DNA of 64,000 nt from Blastopirellula marina DSM 3645 (GTDB lineage Bacteria > Planctomycetota > Planctomycetia > Pirellulales > Pirellulaceae), in contig NZ_AANZ01000002.1 of NCBI RefSeq assembly GCF_000153105.1, positions 124,001 through 188,000 of the forward strand, in the 5' to 3' direction. Shown in pieces: positions 55,157 to 63,208 of this stretch. Position 1 is the stretch's first letter. Every line of letters begins with the position of its first letter. The translations under genes were made by a program, and so were the position numbers. A model generated the notes under the pieces. That model was not told the origin of the DNA. It searched no databases and saw only the letters and a program-made list of their open reading frames with translations.

Positions 55157-55576
55157 ATGAGCGAATCAGAAATCGTCGCCCACCAACCCAACATGATCGC
55201 GGTGTGGATCGGGCGCGTGATCACCATTCTGGCAGGCTTGGCCTTTCTAGCCGCCGGCGTGATGAAGTTGTCGATGGCCCTGGGCGGCGAGATGGATCCA
55301 GAGGTCGTCGCCGAAATGGAAAAGTCTGGTTTCCCTGTCGACAAGCTGCTGCCGCTGGGGATCTTGCTGACGACCTGTGCGGTGCTGTATCTGATTCCGC
55401 CGACGGCGATCTTGGGGGCGATCCTGCTGACCGGCTACATGGGCGGAGCGATCTGCACGCACTGGCTGAAGGACGAAGATATGACGGTGCAGATTCTGCT
55501 GCCGATCTTGGCTTGGCTGGGGATCTATCTCCGCGATCAACGGCTGTGGAAGATGATTCCGTTTCGGTTGAGTTAA
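55157..55576 (+). CDS. DoxX family membrane protein
   Basis: Four membrane helices are seen: IGRVITILAGLAFLAAGVMKL, LPLGILLTTCAVLYLI, TAILGAILLTGYMGGAICTHW and a last one near ILLPILAWLGIYL. The AxFLxAGxxKL pattern in the first and the TGYxGGAxxTH pattern in the third are typical of DoxX-like proteins. The biochemical role of this family is poorly known; links to quinone or thiol redox have been proposed. It stands alone. Confidence 0.9.
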   Translation: MSESEIVAHQPNMIAVWIGRVITILAGLAFLAAGVMKLSMALGGEMDPEVVAEMEKSGFPVDKLLPLGILLTTCAVLYLIPPTAILGAILLTGYMGGAICTHWLKDEDMTVQILLPILAWLGIYLRDQRLWKMIPFRLS

Positions 55577-55664
55577 GGAGCATTGTCGGTCGTCGGCTCG
55601 ATTTCCGTCTCGTCTTTACTTCTACCTGAAAATCGCCGCTGGAGACGGCTCGAGTCTCATCCAC

Positions 55665-56011
55665 TTACTCCAGCGCGTTTTCGATCGGCAGGTTCAGCGT
55701 CAACTTTTGCGGATGCAGTCCTAGCAACTCTCGAACTTCATCGATCCAGAGAAGCGTCTTGCGGGCAAAATCGGTAGATCTCGTTCCAGTACGCTTTCGT
55801 CTCGCGATCGGGACCGAATATCCGTCGTGAGAAATTCGTTCTCGTCGGCGAAATCTTGGGGCTGTATCCTATTGCGACCAAACTCCTTTTCCGGCCATAA
55901 GTTACGATCGCCGAAATTACTTGCCAGCGGCGCGAACCCGTCCCAAGCTGGGTTGTCTAGTTGGTTGCCGCTGTGAGAATTGCTCTTGCAGAACTCAAAT
56001 GAGTGGCGCAA
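55665..56011 (-). pseudogene. Frameshifted gene remnant
   Basis: Reading the minus strand, protein-like segments appear in three successive frames. NPAWDGFAPLASNFGDRN and DFADENEFLTTDI come first. FGPDRETKAYWNEIYRFC and PQDASL follow after a one-frame change near 55820. WIDEVRELLGLHPQKLTLNL and PIENALE then run to a TAA at 55665 after a second change near 55755. Joined, these give a continuous, well-composed sequence of about 110 residues, so the gene most likely decayed by two small indels (or the assembly has two errors). Its beginning is unclear and may lie beyond 56011. No family recognised. There is no ribosome site for an intact product. Confidence 0.6.
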
Positions 56012-56110
56012 AGTTGTAGTATCGGATTGCGTTGACGCGACGCAATTTTACTAGAGCCCAGCTCGATGTCGTCTAACTGGCTTAATCGGCAAAGACTGGG
56101 GTGGCTTTAG

Positions 56111-56286
56111 TGGAAAGGAGGTGGTTCAGTGGAATCTGTCTGTATTAGCCGAAGAGGTGGTGACGCCTAACGGCTGCCGGCGGGTTGCCGGTAGGCGCCC
56201 ACTGCCACATTAGATCCTTTTTTGATCTGATCTGGTTTCAATCGGGACGTGCGACGAACTTAGCTTGTCGCACGTCCTGTTTTTTT
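56111..56286 (+). ncRNA. Candidate structured RNA with perfect Shine-Dalgarno and terminator
   Basis: AAAGGAGGTG at 56114-56123 is a perfect complement of the usual 16S rRNA 3' end. GTGGTTCAGTGG (56121-56132) pairs with CCACTGCCAC (56199-56208) with a two-base bulge, enclosing a hairpin: GCCTA/TAGGC (56165-56169, 56192-56196) and CCGGC/GCCGG (56177-56181, 56187-56191). A 13-codon reading frame (GTG at 56129, TAA at 56168-56170, ESVCISRRGGDA) starts just after the ribosome site. A strong terminator closes the unit at 56245-56286. It may be a regulatory RNA, a leader peptide RNA, or a cis-acting element; no known class was recognised. No promoter was identified. Confidence 0.45.
56245..56286 (+). 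terminator. Strong rho-independent terminator without an obvious upstream protein gene
   Basis: GGACGTGCGAC (56245-56255) pairs perfectly with 56267-56277 around an 11-base loop, then TGTTTTTTT. It ends whatever transcript covers 56111-56208. A second, smaller inverted repeat ATTGCGT/ACGCAAT at 56026-56046 lies upstream. Confidence 0.9.
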
Positions 56287-56644
56287 GCGCTCTATGGAGT
56301 TGCGCTATTGACGGTTCACGACCGCTCGAACACGAACAAAGAACCGTAATCTTAAAGCCTACGCTTCCAGCGGGACCGGCGATTTCTGGATCCGCCGTTT
56401 TGCTGGAAAAATTCACGAAGTCTTTTCGCGGCGCTTTCCGATAGGACATTGCGCACGTACGTGACATTCGCTCCGCTTCATTGCGCTATGGATTGAAGAA
56501 ATTTCCGGATTAGGTTTGACTCAGTCAGATCAATTTTCTCCAATGACATCCGCACTTGCGTCGCAATTTTTAAATTGTTTGACGCATTGCGTCTCTTCTC
56601 ATTCTTCTTTTCTTCTCTCGACATCTTGTTCAAGGAACGGCGTC
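56287..56644. other. Leader region of a DUF1559 gene
   Basis: About 360 bases without a supported gene. The last 130 bases are A/T- and pyrimidine-rich (TCTTCTCATTCTTCTTTTC), as in the leaders of the other DUF1559 genes, and end in AGGAACGG before the ATG. Confidence 0.45.
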
Positions 56645-57676
56645 ATGATATTTCATCGCGCGAGCGCTTCCATGCACCGACGTAACGGTTTTACGTTGGT
56701 GGAGTTGCTAGTGGTCATTGCCATCATCGGCGTGTTGATTGCGTTGTTATTGCCTGCGGTGCAGCAAGCCCGCGAAGCGGCTCGGCGGATGCAATGCACC
56801 AACAACCTGAAACAGCTAGGGTTGGCGTTTCATAACTACCACTCGACGCTCGGCTGTTTTCCATTTGGCTGGAACATCTCGGCCGACCTGAACATACAAG
56901 GCTGGTCGCTCCAACTGTTGCCTTATCTCGAACAAGCGGCTCTGAACGACAAGTATGACCCGCGCGCTCCGGCGTTTAACGAGGCCGCCGCCGCCGGCTT
57001 CAATGCCGCTGCGGTGACCGGCAATCTGGAAGTGATCCAGACTCCGCTCAACGCATTCATGTGTCCCTCGGCCGCAGCCGAGGTTTTAAGTGACTACAAC
57101 GTTCCCGAAGATGCTTTGGAAACCGGCCTTCCCCCGGTCGAATTGACCTGGACCGCCGCACGCGGAGATTATAGCGCCACGGCCGGTATCCGCGGCGCTT
57201 ATGCTTCATTGGCGTACGGGGCTAACCCGCCGCCGAGTCGGAGCGGAGTGCTCTGGGAAACGGTTCCTGGGGGGCGCACTTCGTGCCCACGCGTGGCGGA
57301 CGTTGTCGACGGAACTTCCAACACCTTCATGGTCGGTGAACGCCTGGGAGGGCCTTCGGTTTATAAGCTGCGAAAAATCGACGCTACTTTGACGACCACC
57401 TACGGCGGCACCCAAGGAGGCGGTTGGGGCGACGCTTTGCATGGCGATCATTGGCCGCAAGGCTCGTTGTATGACGGATCGCTCGGAACCAACGGCGGCG
57501 CATGCATTATCAACTGCAGCAATGGGCGCGGCGTCGGTTTCTTTTCGTTTCATCCCGGCGGCGCCAACTTCTTGATGTGCGACGGCTCTGTCCGATTCAT
57601 TCCCTCCACGATCGAGGGCTTTACGTTCGCGGCGCTGATGACTGCTGCGGGGGGAGAAGTCCCCGGCGATTTTTAG
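56645..57676 (+). CDS. DUF1559 protein with prepilin-type N-terminus
   Basis: The start at 56645 (MIFHRASASMHRRN) follows AGGAACGG; the frame is open further upstream but without a ribosome site. [17 protein letters not shown] and [16 protein letters not shown] are typical. NNLKQLGLAFHNYHSTLG follows. The insertion of Ala-rich (FNEAAAAGFNAAAVTG) and Gly-rich (GGTQGGGWGD) stretches makes it longer (343 residues). HPGGANFLMCDGS is an intact H-X9-DG motif. A lipoprotein gene follows 60 bases later. Confidence 0.95.
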   Translation: MIFHRASASMHRRNGFTLVELLVVIAIIGVLIALLLPAVQQAREAARRMQCTNNLKQLGLAFHNYHSTLGCFPFGWNISADLNIQGWSLQLLPYLEQAALNDKYDPRAPAFNEAAAAGFNAAAVTGNLEVIQTPLNAFMCPSAAAEVLSDYNVPEDALETGLPPVELTWTAARGDYSATAGIRGAYASLAYGANPPPSRSGVLWETVPGGRTSCPRVADVVDGTSNTFMVGERLGGPSVYKLRKIDATLTTTYGGTQGGGWGDALHGDHWPQGSLYDGSLGTNGGACIINCSNGRGVGFFSFHPGGANFLMCDGSVRFIPSTIEGFTFAALMTAAGGEVPGDF

Positions 57677-57736
57677 TCATCACGAGAAACAGGACGTGGA
57701 GTTTTCGTATCGCCAATCGTATCTGGGAATGTTTGG

Positions 57737-58189
57737 ATGAACTGCAAGGATCTACTCGCGCTGTCGTTGATGACGACAGCGCTCTGGTCGTTTGGTTGCG
57801 GCAAAAAAGAGCACGAATATTTTGCGAAACCAACGGTCCAAGTTGCAGGTACTGTAACTGTCGATGGACAACCGCCGGGAAGCCCGATTGTGATCGAGTG
57901 TCAGTCAGTGGGAGATGACGATCTGGAGCATCCCTCGGTGACGCAAGCGTTGACTAGCGAAGACGGCCGGTTTGCCTTGTCCACGTACGTGGAGGGTGAC
58001 GGCGCTCCCCCTGGCAGTTATGCGTTGACGTTTTATTGGGGCAAATTGAATCAGATGTCGGTCGGATTTTCGGGCCCCGATCGTCTGAAAAATCGCTATA
58101 ACAAGCCTGAGAAATCGCCTGTCAAGTTAACCCTCACCGCCGATCAAGAACCTGTTGATCTTGGGGAGATCAAGTTGACGACCAAGTAA
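57737..58189 (+). CDS. Small lipoprotein paired with a DUF1559 protein
   Basis: The signal MNCKDLLALSLMTTALW ends in lipobox SFGC (about residue 21). VQVAGTVTVDGQPPGSPIVI opens a beta-sandwich like those of the other partner lipoproteins. EDGRFALSTYVEGDGAPPG and YALTFYWGK are carboxypeptidase-regulatory-like segments. It ends LGEIKLTTK. It lies 48 bases before the PhoPQ-activated-type gene. Function unknown. Confidence 0.85.
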   Translation: MNCKDLLALSLMTTALWSFGCGKKEHEYFAKPTVQVAGTVTVDGQPPGSPIVIECQSVGDDDLEHPSVTQALTSEDGRFALSTYVEGDGAPPGSYALTFYWGKLNQMSVGFSGPDRLKNRYNKPEKSPVKLTLTADQEPVDLGEIKLTTK

Positions 58190-58237
58190 GTCGCTCGACG
58201 CTCCCACTCTTTACGGTTTCACCCCAGCATTGCACCC

Positions 58238-59563
58238 ATGATCCGATTTTCTCATATTCTCGCCCTTGGCGCGTTGTTTGTTGTTGGGGCCAGTCCCTGC
58301 GGCTTGCGGGCCGAGAAGGTCGCTGCGCCGCCGACGGCATTGCAAGATTACGTCGCTCAAGCAGACGAGAGTTTCGCCTGGAAGTTGGAAAAAACAACCG
58401 ACTTGCCGCTTAACATGGGGCGACTGCATGAAGTCGAGTTGACCTCCCAGACCTGGCAAGGGATCACCTGGACGCATCGGCTGGCGATTTTCGAGCCGCA
58501 AGAAAACAAGCATCCCGAGCATAGTCTGTTGTTTATCACCGGCGGGAAGACCGGCGGCAAACTTCGCACCGGCGACATGATCGCCGGCGCTCGCATGGCC
58601 AACGCCGGCGGAGTTTGCGTCGGCTACTTGCTGCAGGTTCCGAATCAACCGCTGCTGGGAGATCGGACTGAAGACGATCTAATTACGGAAACGTTTTTGC
58701 GTTATCTCGACTCGCGCGATGCGACTTGGCCGCTGTTGTTTCCGATGGTGAAAAGCGCCGTTCGTGCGATGGACGTCATTCAGTTGGTCGCCCAACAACA
58801 ATGGGACGCTGACGTCGATAAGTTTGTCGTCGCAGGCGCTTCCAAACGAGGTTGGACCACCTGGCTAACCGCCGTCGCTGACGAGCGCGTCGCCGGGATC
58901 GCACCAATTGTGATTGACACCCTCAATTTCCAAGCGCAGATGAAGCATCAAATTGCGACCTGGGGCAAATTTAGCGAGCAGATCAAGGACTACACCAGCA
59001 AAGGGCTGGTCCGCGTCATGCAAGAAGAACCAGACGTTCCCCTGTGGCGCTGGGTCGACCCATACACCTACCGCGCCCAATTGTCGTTGCCCAAATTGAT
59101 CATCAACGGCACGAACGATCCCTACTGGGTGGTCGATGCGTTGAACATCTATTGGGATGATCTGCCGGGACAGAAACATCTCCTCTACATTCCCAACGGG
59201 GGACATGGACTAGAAGGGGGACTGGAGACCGCGTTGACGACTTTGGTCGCGTTCGTCAAGCATGTCGCCGCCGATAAGCCGCTTCCCAACCTGCAATGGC
59301 AGTATGCCCAAGCAGAAGAAAAGATCACGCTGACCGTACGCAGCGATGTAGCGCCAAAGGAAGTTCGGCTTTGGTCAGCGACTTCGGGCAGCGGCGACTT
59401 TCGCCCCGCCAAGTGGACAAGCACGCCGATTGTCGCCGCCGATGGAGCGTACGTCGCAACGGTCGACGCGCCGCAGGAAGGCTTCGTCGCGATGTACGCC
59501 GAGGCCCGCTACCAGATGCAGGGCCATGTCTATTCACTGACGACGCAGATCCGCCGACAATAA
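58238..59563 (+). CDS. Secreted PhoPQ-activated pathogenicity-related family protein
   Basis: An alpha/beta-hydrolase-like protein of the PqaA family. A signal peptide ends near GLRAE. FITGGKTGGKL, VPNQPLLGDRTEDDLI and LLFPMVKSAVRAMD are family segments. VVAGASKRGWTTWL (about residue 195) contains the nucleophile-like Ser, INGTNDPYWVVD the Asp, and NGGHGLEGG the His. PDVPLWRWVDPYTYR is also typical. The C-terminal 110 residues form a beta-sandwich. No substrate is known for the family. Its stop is 105 bases from the convergent metallopeptidase gene. Confidence 0.93.
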   Translation: MIRFSHILALGALFVVGASPCGLRAEKVAAPPTALQDYVAQADESFAWKLEKTTDLPLNMGRLHEVELTSQTWQGITWTHRLAIFEPQENKHPEHSLLFITGGKTGGKLRTGDMIAGARMANAGGVCVGYLLQVPNQPLLGDRTEDDLITETFLRYLDSRDATWPLLFPMVKSAVRAMDVIQLVAQQQWDADVDKFVVAGASKRGWTTWLTAVADERVAGIAPIVIDTLNFQAQMKHQIATWGKFSEQIKDYTSKGLVRVMQEEPDVPLWRWVDPYTYRAQLSLPKLIINGTNDPYWVVDALNIYWDDLPGQKHLLYIPNGGHGLEGGLETALTTLVAFVKHVAADKPLPNLQWQYAQAEEKITLTVRSDVAPKEVRLWSATSGSGDFRPAKWTSTPIVAADGAYVATVDAPQEGFVAMYAEARYQMQGHVYSLTTQIRRQ

Positions 59564-59670
59564 TCGGCAGGGAAAAAGGGGACGAATGTCTCGTGAATGC
59601 CCAAACAAGCTGGTCCGTCGCGGGACCTTGCTCATTCGACATTAGAGCTTCGACATTCGTCATTGCCTCA

Positions 59671-60384
59671 CTACGCCATTGGATTGTTGGCCAGGAAGTC
59701 GGCCCACAGATCGTCCAGGTTTTTGCCGGTCAGCGTTTCAAACATCTTGTCGTTGTAGCGACGCGTGCGCAGCGCTGCATCTAGTTTCGGTACGATGCGG
59801 CGATCGTATTTCCAAGTGAGGAACGCTAAGAAGGCGGCTGTGTTATTGTAGCCGTCGGTGTACTTGGCTCGATTTCGATTGAGCGGATAGCGCGGACGCT
59901 CGGCCTCGTACTTCCAATAGCGCACGTAGTCGGCGATTCCCTCGACCAGCCAGCCTGGTTTGCCGCGCGAGTGAGGATAGCTTTGCACGACATGGGTCAG
60001 CTCGTGAATCACCATCCCAAAATCTTCCGGATGCGATTTGATCCACGCCGCGCTGATGTAGATGTTCGACCCGATCGTCACGCCGGGGGCGTCTTGTTCT
60101 TTTTTCAGGACCAGTTCGACGCGTTGGGGCGGCGTCCAGTCTTCGGTATGCAGGAGGTGACAGATGAGGGGGAACCATTGATCACAAAGCTGCTTGGCTT
60201 GCTCGCCCCATGCTTTCGCTGATTCGTCCGCGGCGACTTCGTCGGTGACCAGGACGAACTCGGGAGTCTCTGGAGCAACGGCCGTCGCGGGATACCATTT
60301 CGAGGCCAGATCGTCCGCCGCGCGACCCGTCGTCGCAAGACAGAATGGCAGCAACAAGGCCAGGCAGGCAAATTGCAATTTCAC
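59671..60384 (-). CDS. Secreted basic-secretory-type (BSP) metallopeptidase
   Basis: I place the start at GTG 60384 because AAGGAGA lies 8 bases before it and a signal peptide (LQFACLALLLPFCL) begins there; an ATG 27 residues upstream is unlikely. MVIHELTHVVQSYP has the HExxH-like zinc site (HELTH, about residues 130-134), and PGWLVEGIADYVRYW supplies the third ligand. The final LTGKNLDDLWADFLAN is typical of the family (plant basic secretory proteins and bacterial relatives). It is presumably a protease, but the activity of bacterial members is little tested. Confidence 0.9.
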   Translation of the reverse strand: MKLQFACLALLLPFCLATTGRAADDLASKWYPATAVAPETPEFVLVTDEVAADESAKAWGEQAKQLCDQWFPLICHLLHTEDWTPPQRVELVLKKEQDAPGVTIGSNIYISAAWIKSHPEDFGMVIHELTHVVQSYPHSRGKPGWLVEGIADYVRYWKYEAERPRYPLNRNRAKYTDGYNNTAAFLAFLTWKYDRRIVPKLDAALRTRRYNDKMFETLTGKNLDDLWADFLANNPMA

Positions 60385-60585
60385 GAGATTCTTCTCCTTG
60401 GTCTCAGGAATGACGGCGCTTCGCATCGTTTGATCATAGCCAAGACCGGCAGTCACGACAGGCAAAGGAGTGGAGAACGGAAAAAATCGTTTCGACCCAA
60501 CCTGGGCGCATTTTGTGAGCTACGTTTCTGCAGAGGGAAAATCTCTCTCGACCAACGTCGTTTTTCTCCAACTGAGACGATTATC

Positions 60586-61110
60586 ATGTCCGCAACTCAC
60601 AGCCGCATTGCGATTTTTTGCGCAGTGATCGCGTTTGCCGCACCGCAAGAAATTTTCGCCCAAGACGGGGACGATACGAAGAGCGACGACAATTTCTACT
60701 CGTTCATGATGGCCGGGCAGTCCGATAAGCAGCGCCGCGGCAAGACGCCGGAAGTGATCGCTCCGTACAACGCGCCGATGCCGGCGCTTGACTTTTGGGG
60801 TGGCGATTTTGGCAATGGGCCAGGATTTGGTTACTACGGCGGCGGATATGGCTTCGGTTACGGAGGGCTCGACATGGGCGGCTTGGGATACGGCGGAATC
60901 GGCTACGGCGTTCCATTCGCCTATCCCAGCGGGATCGGCTATCGCGTTCCGTACGCGTTTGGCAACCAGATAGAACCACACGGCGAAGGCCTGAGGACCG
61001 AGCTTGAGTCGCGCGCCGCCAGCCAACAACCGCTCAAGATGCAGACCACGCCGCGAATGCCGTTTGGCCGCGGTCCTGGTCCGATTCGTCCGCCGATGGC
61101 GAACCACTAA
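60586..61110 (+). CDS. Secreted Gly/Tyr-rich protein of unknown function
   Basis: The ATG at 60586 opens a signal peptide (RIAIFCAVIAFAAPQEIFA). After an acidic stretch (DGDDTKSDDN), residues about 70-120 are rich in Gly, Tyr and Phe (GFGYYGGGYGFGYGG and further). The end is Arg/Pro-rich (FGRGPGPIRPP). Such low-complexity secreted proteins may be matrix or wall components; no family is named. Its stop overlaps the stop of the convergent histidine kinase gene by two bases. Confidence 0.75.
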   Translation: MSATHSRIAIFCAVIAFAAPQEIFAQDGDDTKSDDNFYSFMMAGQSDKQRRGKTPEVIAPYNAPMPALDFWGGDFGNGPGFGYYGGGYGFGYGGLDMGGLGYGGIGYGVPFAYPSGIGYRVPYAFGNQIEPHGEGLRTELESRAASQQPLKMQTTPRMPFGRGPGPIRPPMANH

Positions 61111-63110
61111 TCGAGATTAGGCGCCATCGTTTGTAACAGCGCGTGCAGTTCGGTTTGCCGCGCTAACGTCGGCAACTTGACCTGGATCCGAGTTCCTTTG
61201 CCGGGTGCGCTGTCAATCGCGGCCGAACCGCCAAAGAGCCGCGCTCGCTCGACAATGCCGCGAACGCCAAATCGTTCGTTGGAGACCTTGGACAAGTCGA
61301 AACCTTTCCCGTTGTCTTGAATCTCGATCGCGATGCGATCTCCCTCGCGTTTGACTTTCACATGCGCCTCCGCAACGCCGCTATGGCGACGAACGTTGGA
61401 AACGCCCTCTTGGACGATGCGAAACATCGCACCCATCAACAGCGGATCTAGATCTTCGTACTCTCCTTCACACTCGATCGCAGCGTCAAATCCATAGCGG
61501 TCCGATTCTTCGGCGGCCAAATAACGCAGCGATTCGACCAGACCGTCATCGTCGATCACCAGCGGTCGTAGGCGACTGATCGTACGCCGGGCTTCGACAA
61601 TCGCCGAACGCAGCATCTCCAACCCTTTGACCTGATCCTCCAGCGCCGGGTGTTGCTCGTCCTGCAGCCGATAGCGGACCGCGTCAAACGCGAATTGAGC
61701 GCCGACGACATACTGCACGAAACCGTCATGAATTTCGAGCGCCGTCAGTTGACGTTCTTTTTCCTGCAGTTGCCATAGTTCTCGCAACAACTGTTCGTCA
61801 TGCGCCTGACGTCGCTGCATTTTTCGTAGTTCGGAAACATCCGTCGATGCGATCACGGCGCCTTGAATTTCGCCATCGATGACCAGCGGGCTGCAACGCA
61901 CGAGCAGATCAAGAACCCCGTCGCCGTGTGGAAACTTCGTTTCCCAACTGCGCATTTCGCCATTTTCCAGCGTCGCCCGCATGTGCTCGGTGATCGCTGC
62001 CGCGTCCTCAGGAGTTGCGAAATCCATCATCGGCCGTCCCAGAACGTCTTCGACCGTGACACCGGGCGCAGTTCGGTTGATGTAGCGGGTCACGCCGTCG
62101 CGATCCAGCGTCATGATAAAATCAGGCGAGCAATCGCTAATCGCTTGCCAGCGCGCGGAGATTGCTTCTAGCTCCACGCTTTTTTCGACCACTTTGTTTT
62201 CGAGTTCGCCGCGCGCTTGTTCTAAGGGGGTGACGTCCCAGCAAACTCCGCACATCAAGACCGCGCGGCCCGTAGCGTCGCGTTGCACGACCGCCCGATC
62301 CGAGAGGTAGTGGATCGATCCGTCCGGCCAAACAACGCGAAACTCATCCTCGAAAGCATTCTCCGAAGCGATCACGCGCTCCAGCACTTCTCGAACTCGC
62401 TGCCGATCGTCCGGGTGAACGGCGGTGAAGAATTCGCGGACGTGAATCACCTCGGAATCGGTAGGACGACCAAACGCCGGGAACATCGAACTATTGAGCG
62501 TGACCAGATCCGTGGTCAAATCCCAAATGAATGCGCCGAAATCGCGCGGAGTCAGCGCCAGCTTCAGTTGCGATTCTGACTCGGACAACCGCGCTGCCGT
62601 CAGCTTTTCTTCGGTGATATCAATACAAACGCCGTTGTACTGCAGGTATTCTCCCGAAACGCGGACAGCGCTCGACCGAACGCGTCCCCAGCGGATGTCG
62701 CCCGACGGCGAAACAAGCCGCATATCAATCTGGAACGGCAAGCTGGCGTCATTCAGACAATCGTCGACCAACGCAAAGTAGGCCCCGCGATCATCCGGAT
62801 GGATCATCTCGATCATCAGCTCTGGACGATCGTAGATCTCTTGCGGCGAATAGCCGAAGCGATGAATCCCACTTCCCACGTACGTCATCGAGAAGTCGGT
62901 TCCATCGATCTTGTTGAGCGTTTGGAACAAGAAGCAGGGAAGGTTTTCCGCGAGACCGCGCAGCGAAGAAAGCTGGGCGGTCAAATCGTTATTCTCTTGC
63001 TGCAGTTGGGCGCACTGCGACTCACTTTCGCGTAGTCGTTGCTCCAACTGGGCGATCTGCTGACTGGGGGACGGAGAATCCACGGAGTTATTCAACTTTG
63101 CGAGGTGCAC
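61107..63110 (-). CDS. PAS-containing sensor histidine kinase (NarX/HisKA_3 type)
   Basis: A short coiled coil (about residues 17-50) leads into three PAS domains at about 53-170, 178-300 and 320-430 (markers RFGYSPQEIYDRPE, VHPDDRQRVREVL, ITLDRDGVTRYINRTAP-type segments). The dimerisation helix has the NarX-type phosphoacceptor ALEIHDGFVQYVVGAQF (about 467-483). The ATPase domain follows with IVQEGVSNVRRHSG, IQDNGKGFDLS, FGVRGIVERARLFGG and GKGTRIQVKLP. No membrane helix or signal peptide is seen, so it is cytoplasmic. No response-regulator gene is adjacent. The LuxR-type protein at 18924-19601 lacks its Asp and is not a natural partner. Confidence 0.94.
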   Translation of the reverse strand: MHLAKLNNSVDSPSPSQQIAQLEQRLRESESQCAQLQQENNDLTAQLSSLRGLAENLPCFLFQTLNKIDGTDFSMTYVGSGIHRFGYSPQEIYDRPELMIEMIHPDDRGAYFALVDDCLNDASLPFQIDMRLVSPSGDIRWGRVRSSAVRVSGEYLQYNGVCIDITEEKLTAARLSESESQLKLALTPRDFGAFIWDLTTDLVTLNSSMFPAFGRPTDSEVIHVREFFTAVHPDDRQRVREVLERVIASENAFEDEFRVVWPDGSIHYLSDRAVVQRDATGRAVLMCGVCWDVTPLEQARGELENKVVEKSVELEAISARWQAISDCSPDFIMTLDRDGVTRYINRTAPGVTVEDVLGRPMMDFATPEDAAAITEHMRATLENGEMRSWETKFPHGDGVLDLLVRCSPLVIDGEIQGAVIASTDVSELRKMQRRQAHDEQLLRELWQLQEKERQLTALEIHDGFVQYVVGAQFAFDAVRYRLQDEQHPALEDQVKGLEMLRSAIVEARRTISRLRPLVIDDDGLVESLRYLAAEESDRYGFDAAIECEGEYEDLDPLLMGAMFRIVQEGVSNVRRHSGVAEAHVKVKREGDRIAIEIQDNGKGFDLSKVSNERFGVRGIVERARLFGGSAAIDSAPGKGTRIQVKLPTLARQTELHALLQTMAPNLD

Positions 63111-63208
63111 AAATAGATGAGGGTTCTCTCTATCTTAGCCCCAAATTGTCCGATGTCCGCCGTCTGGGTGGATACGGATCTCCGCGAATTGACGGCTTGT
63201 CGCAACGA

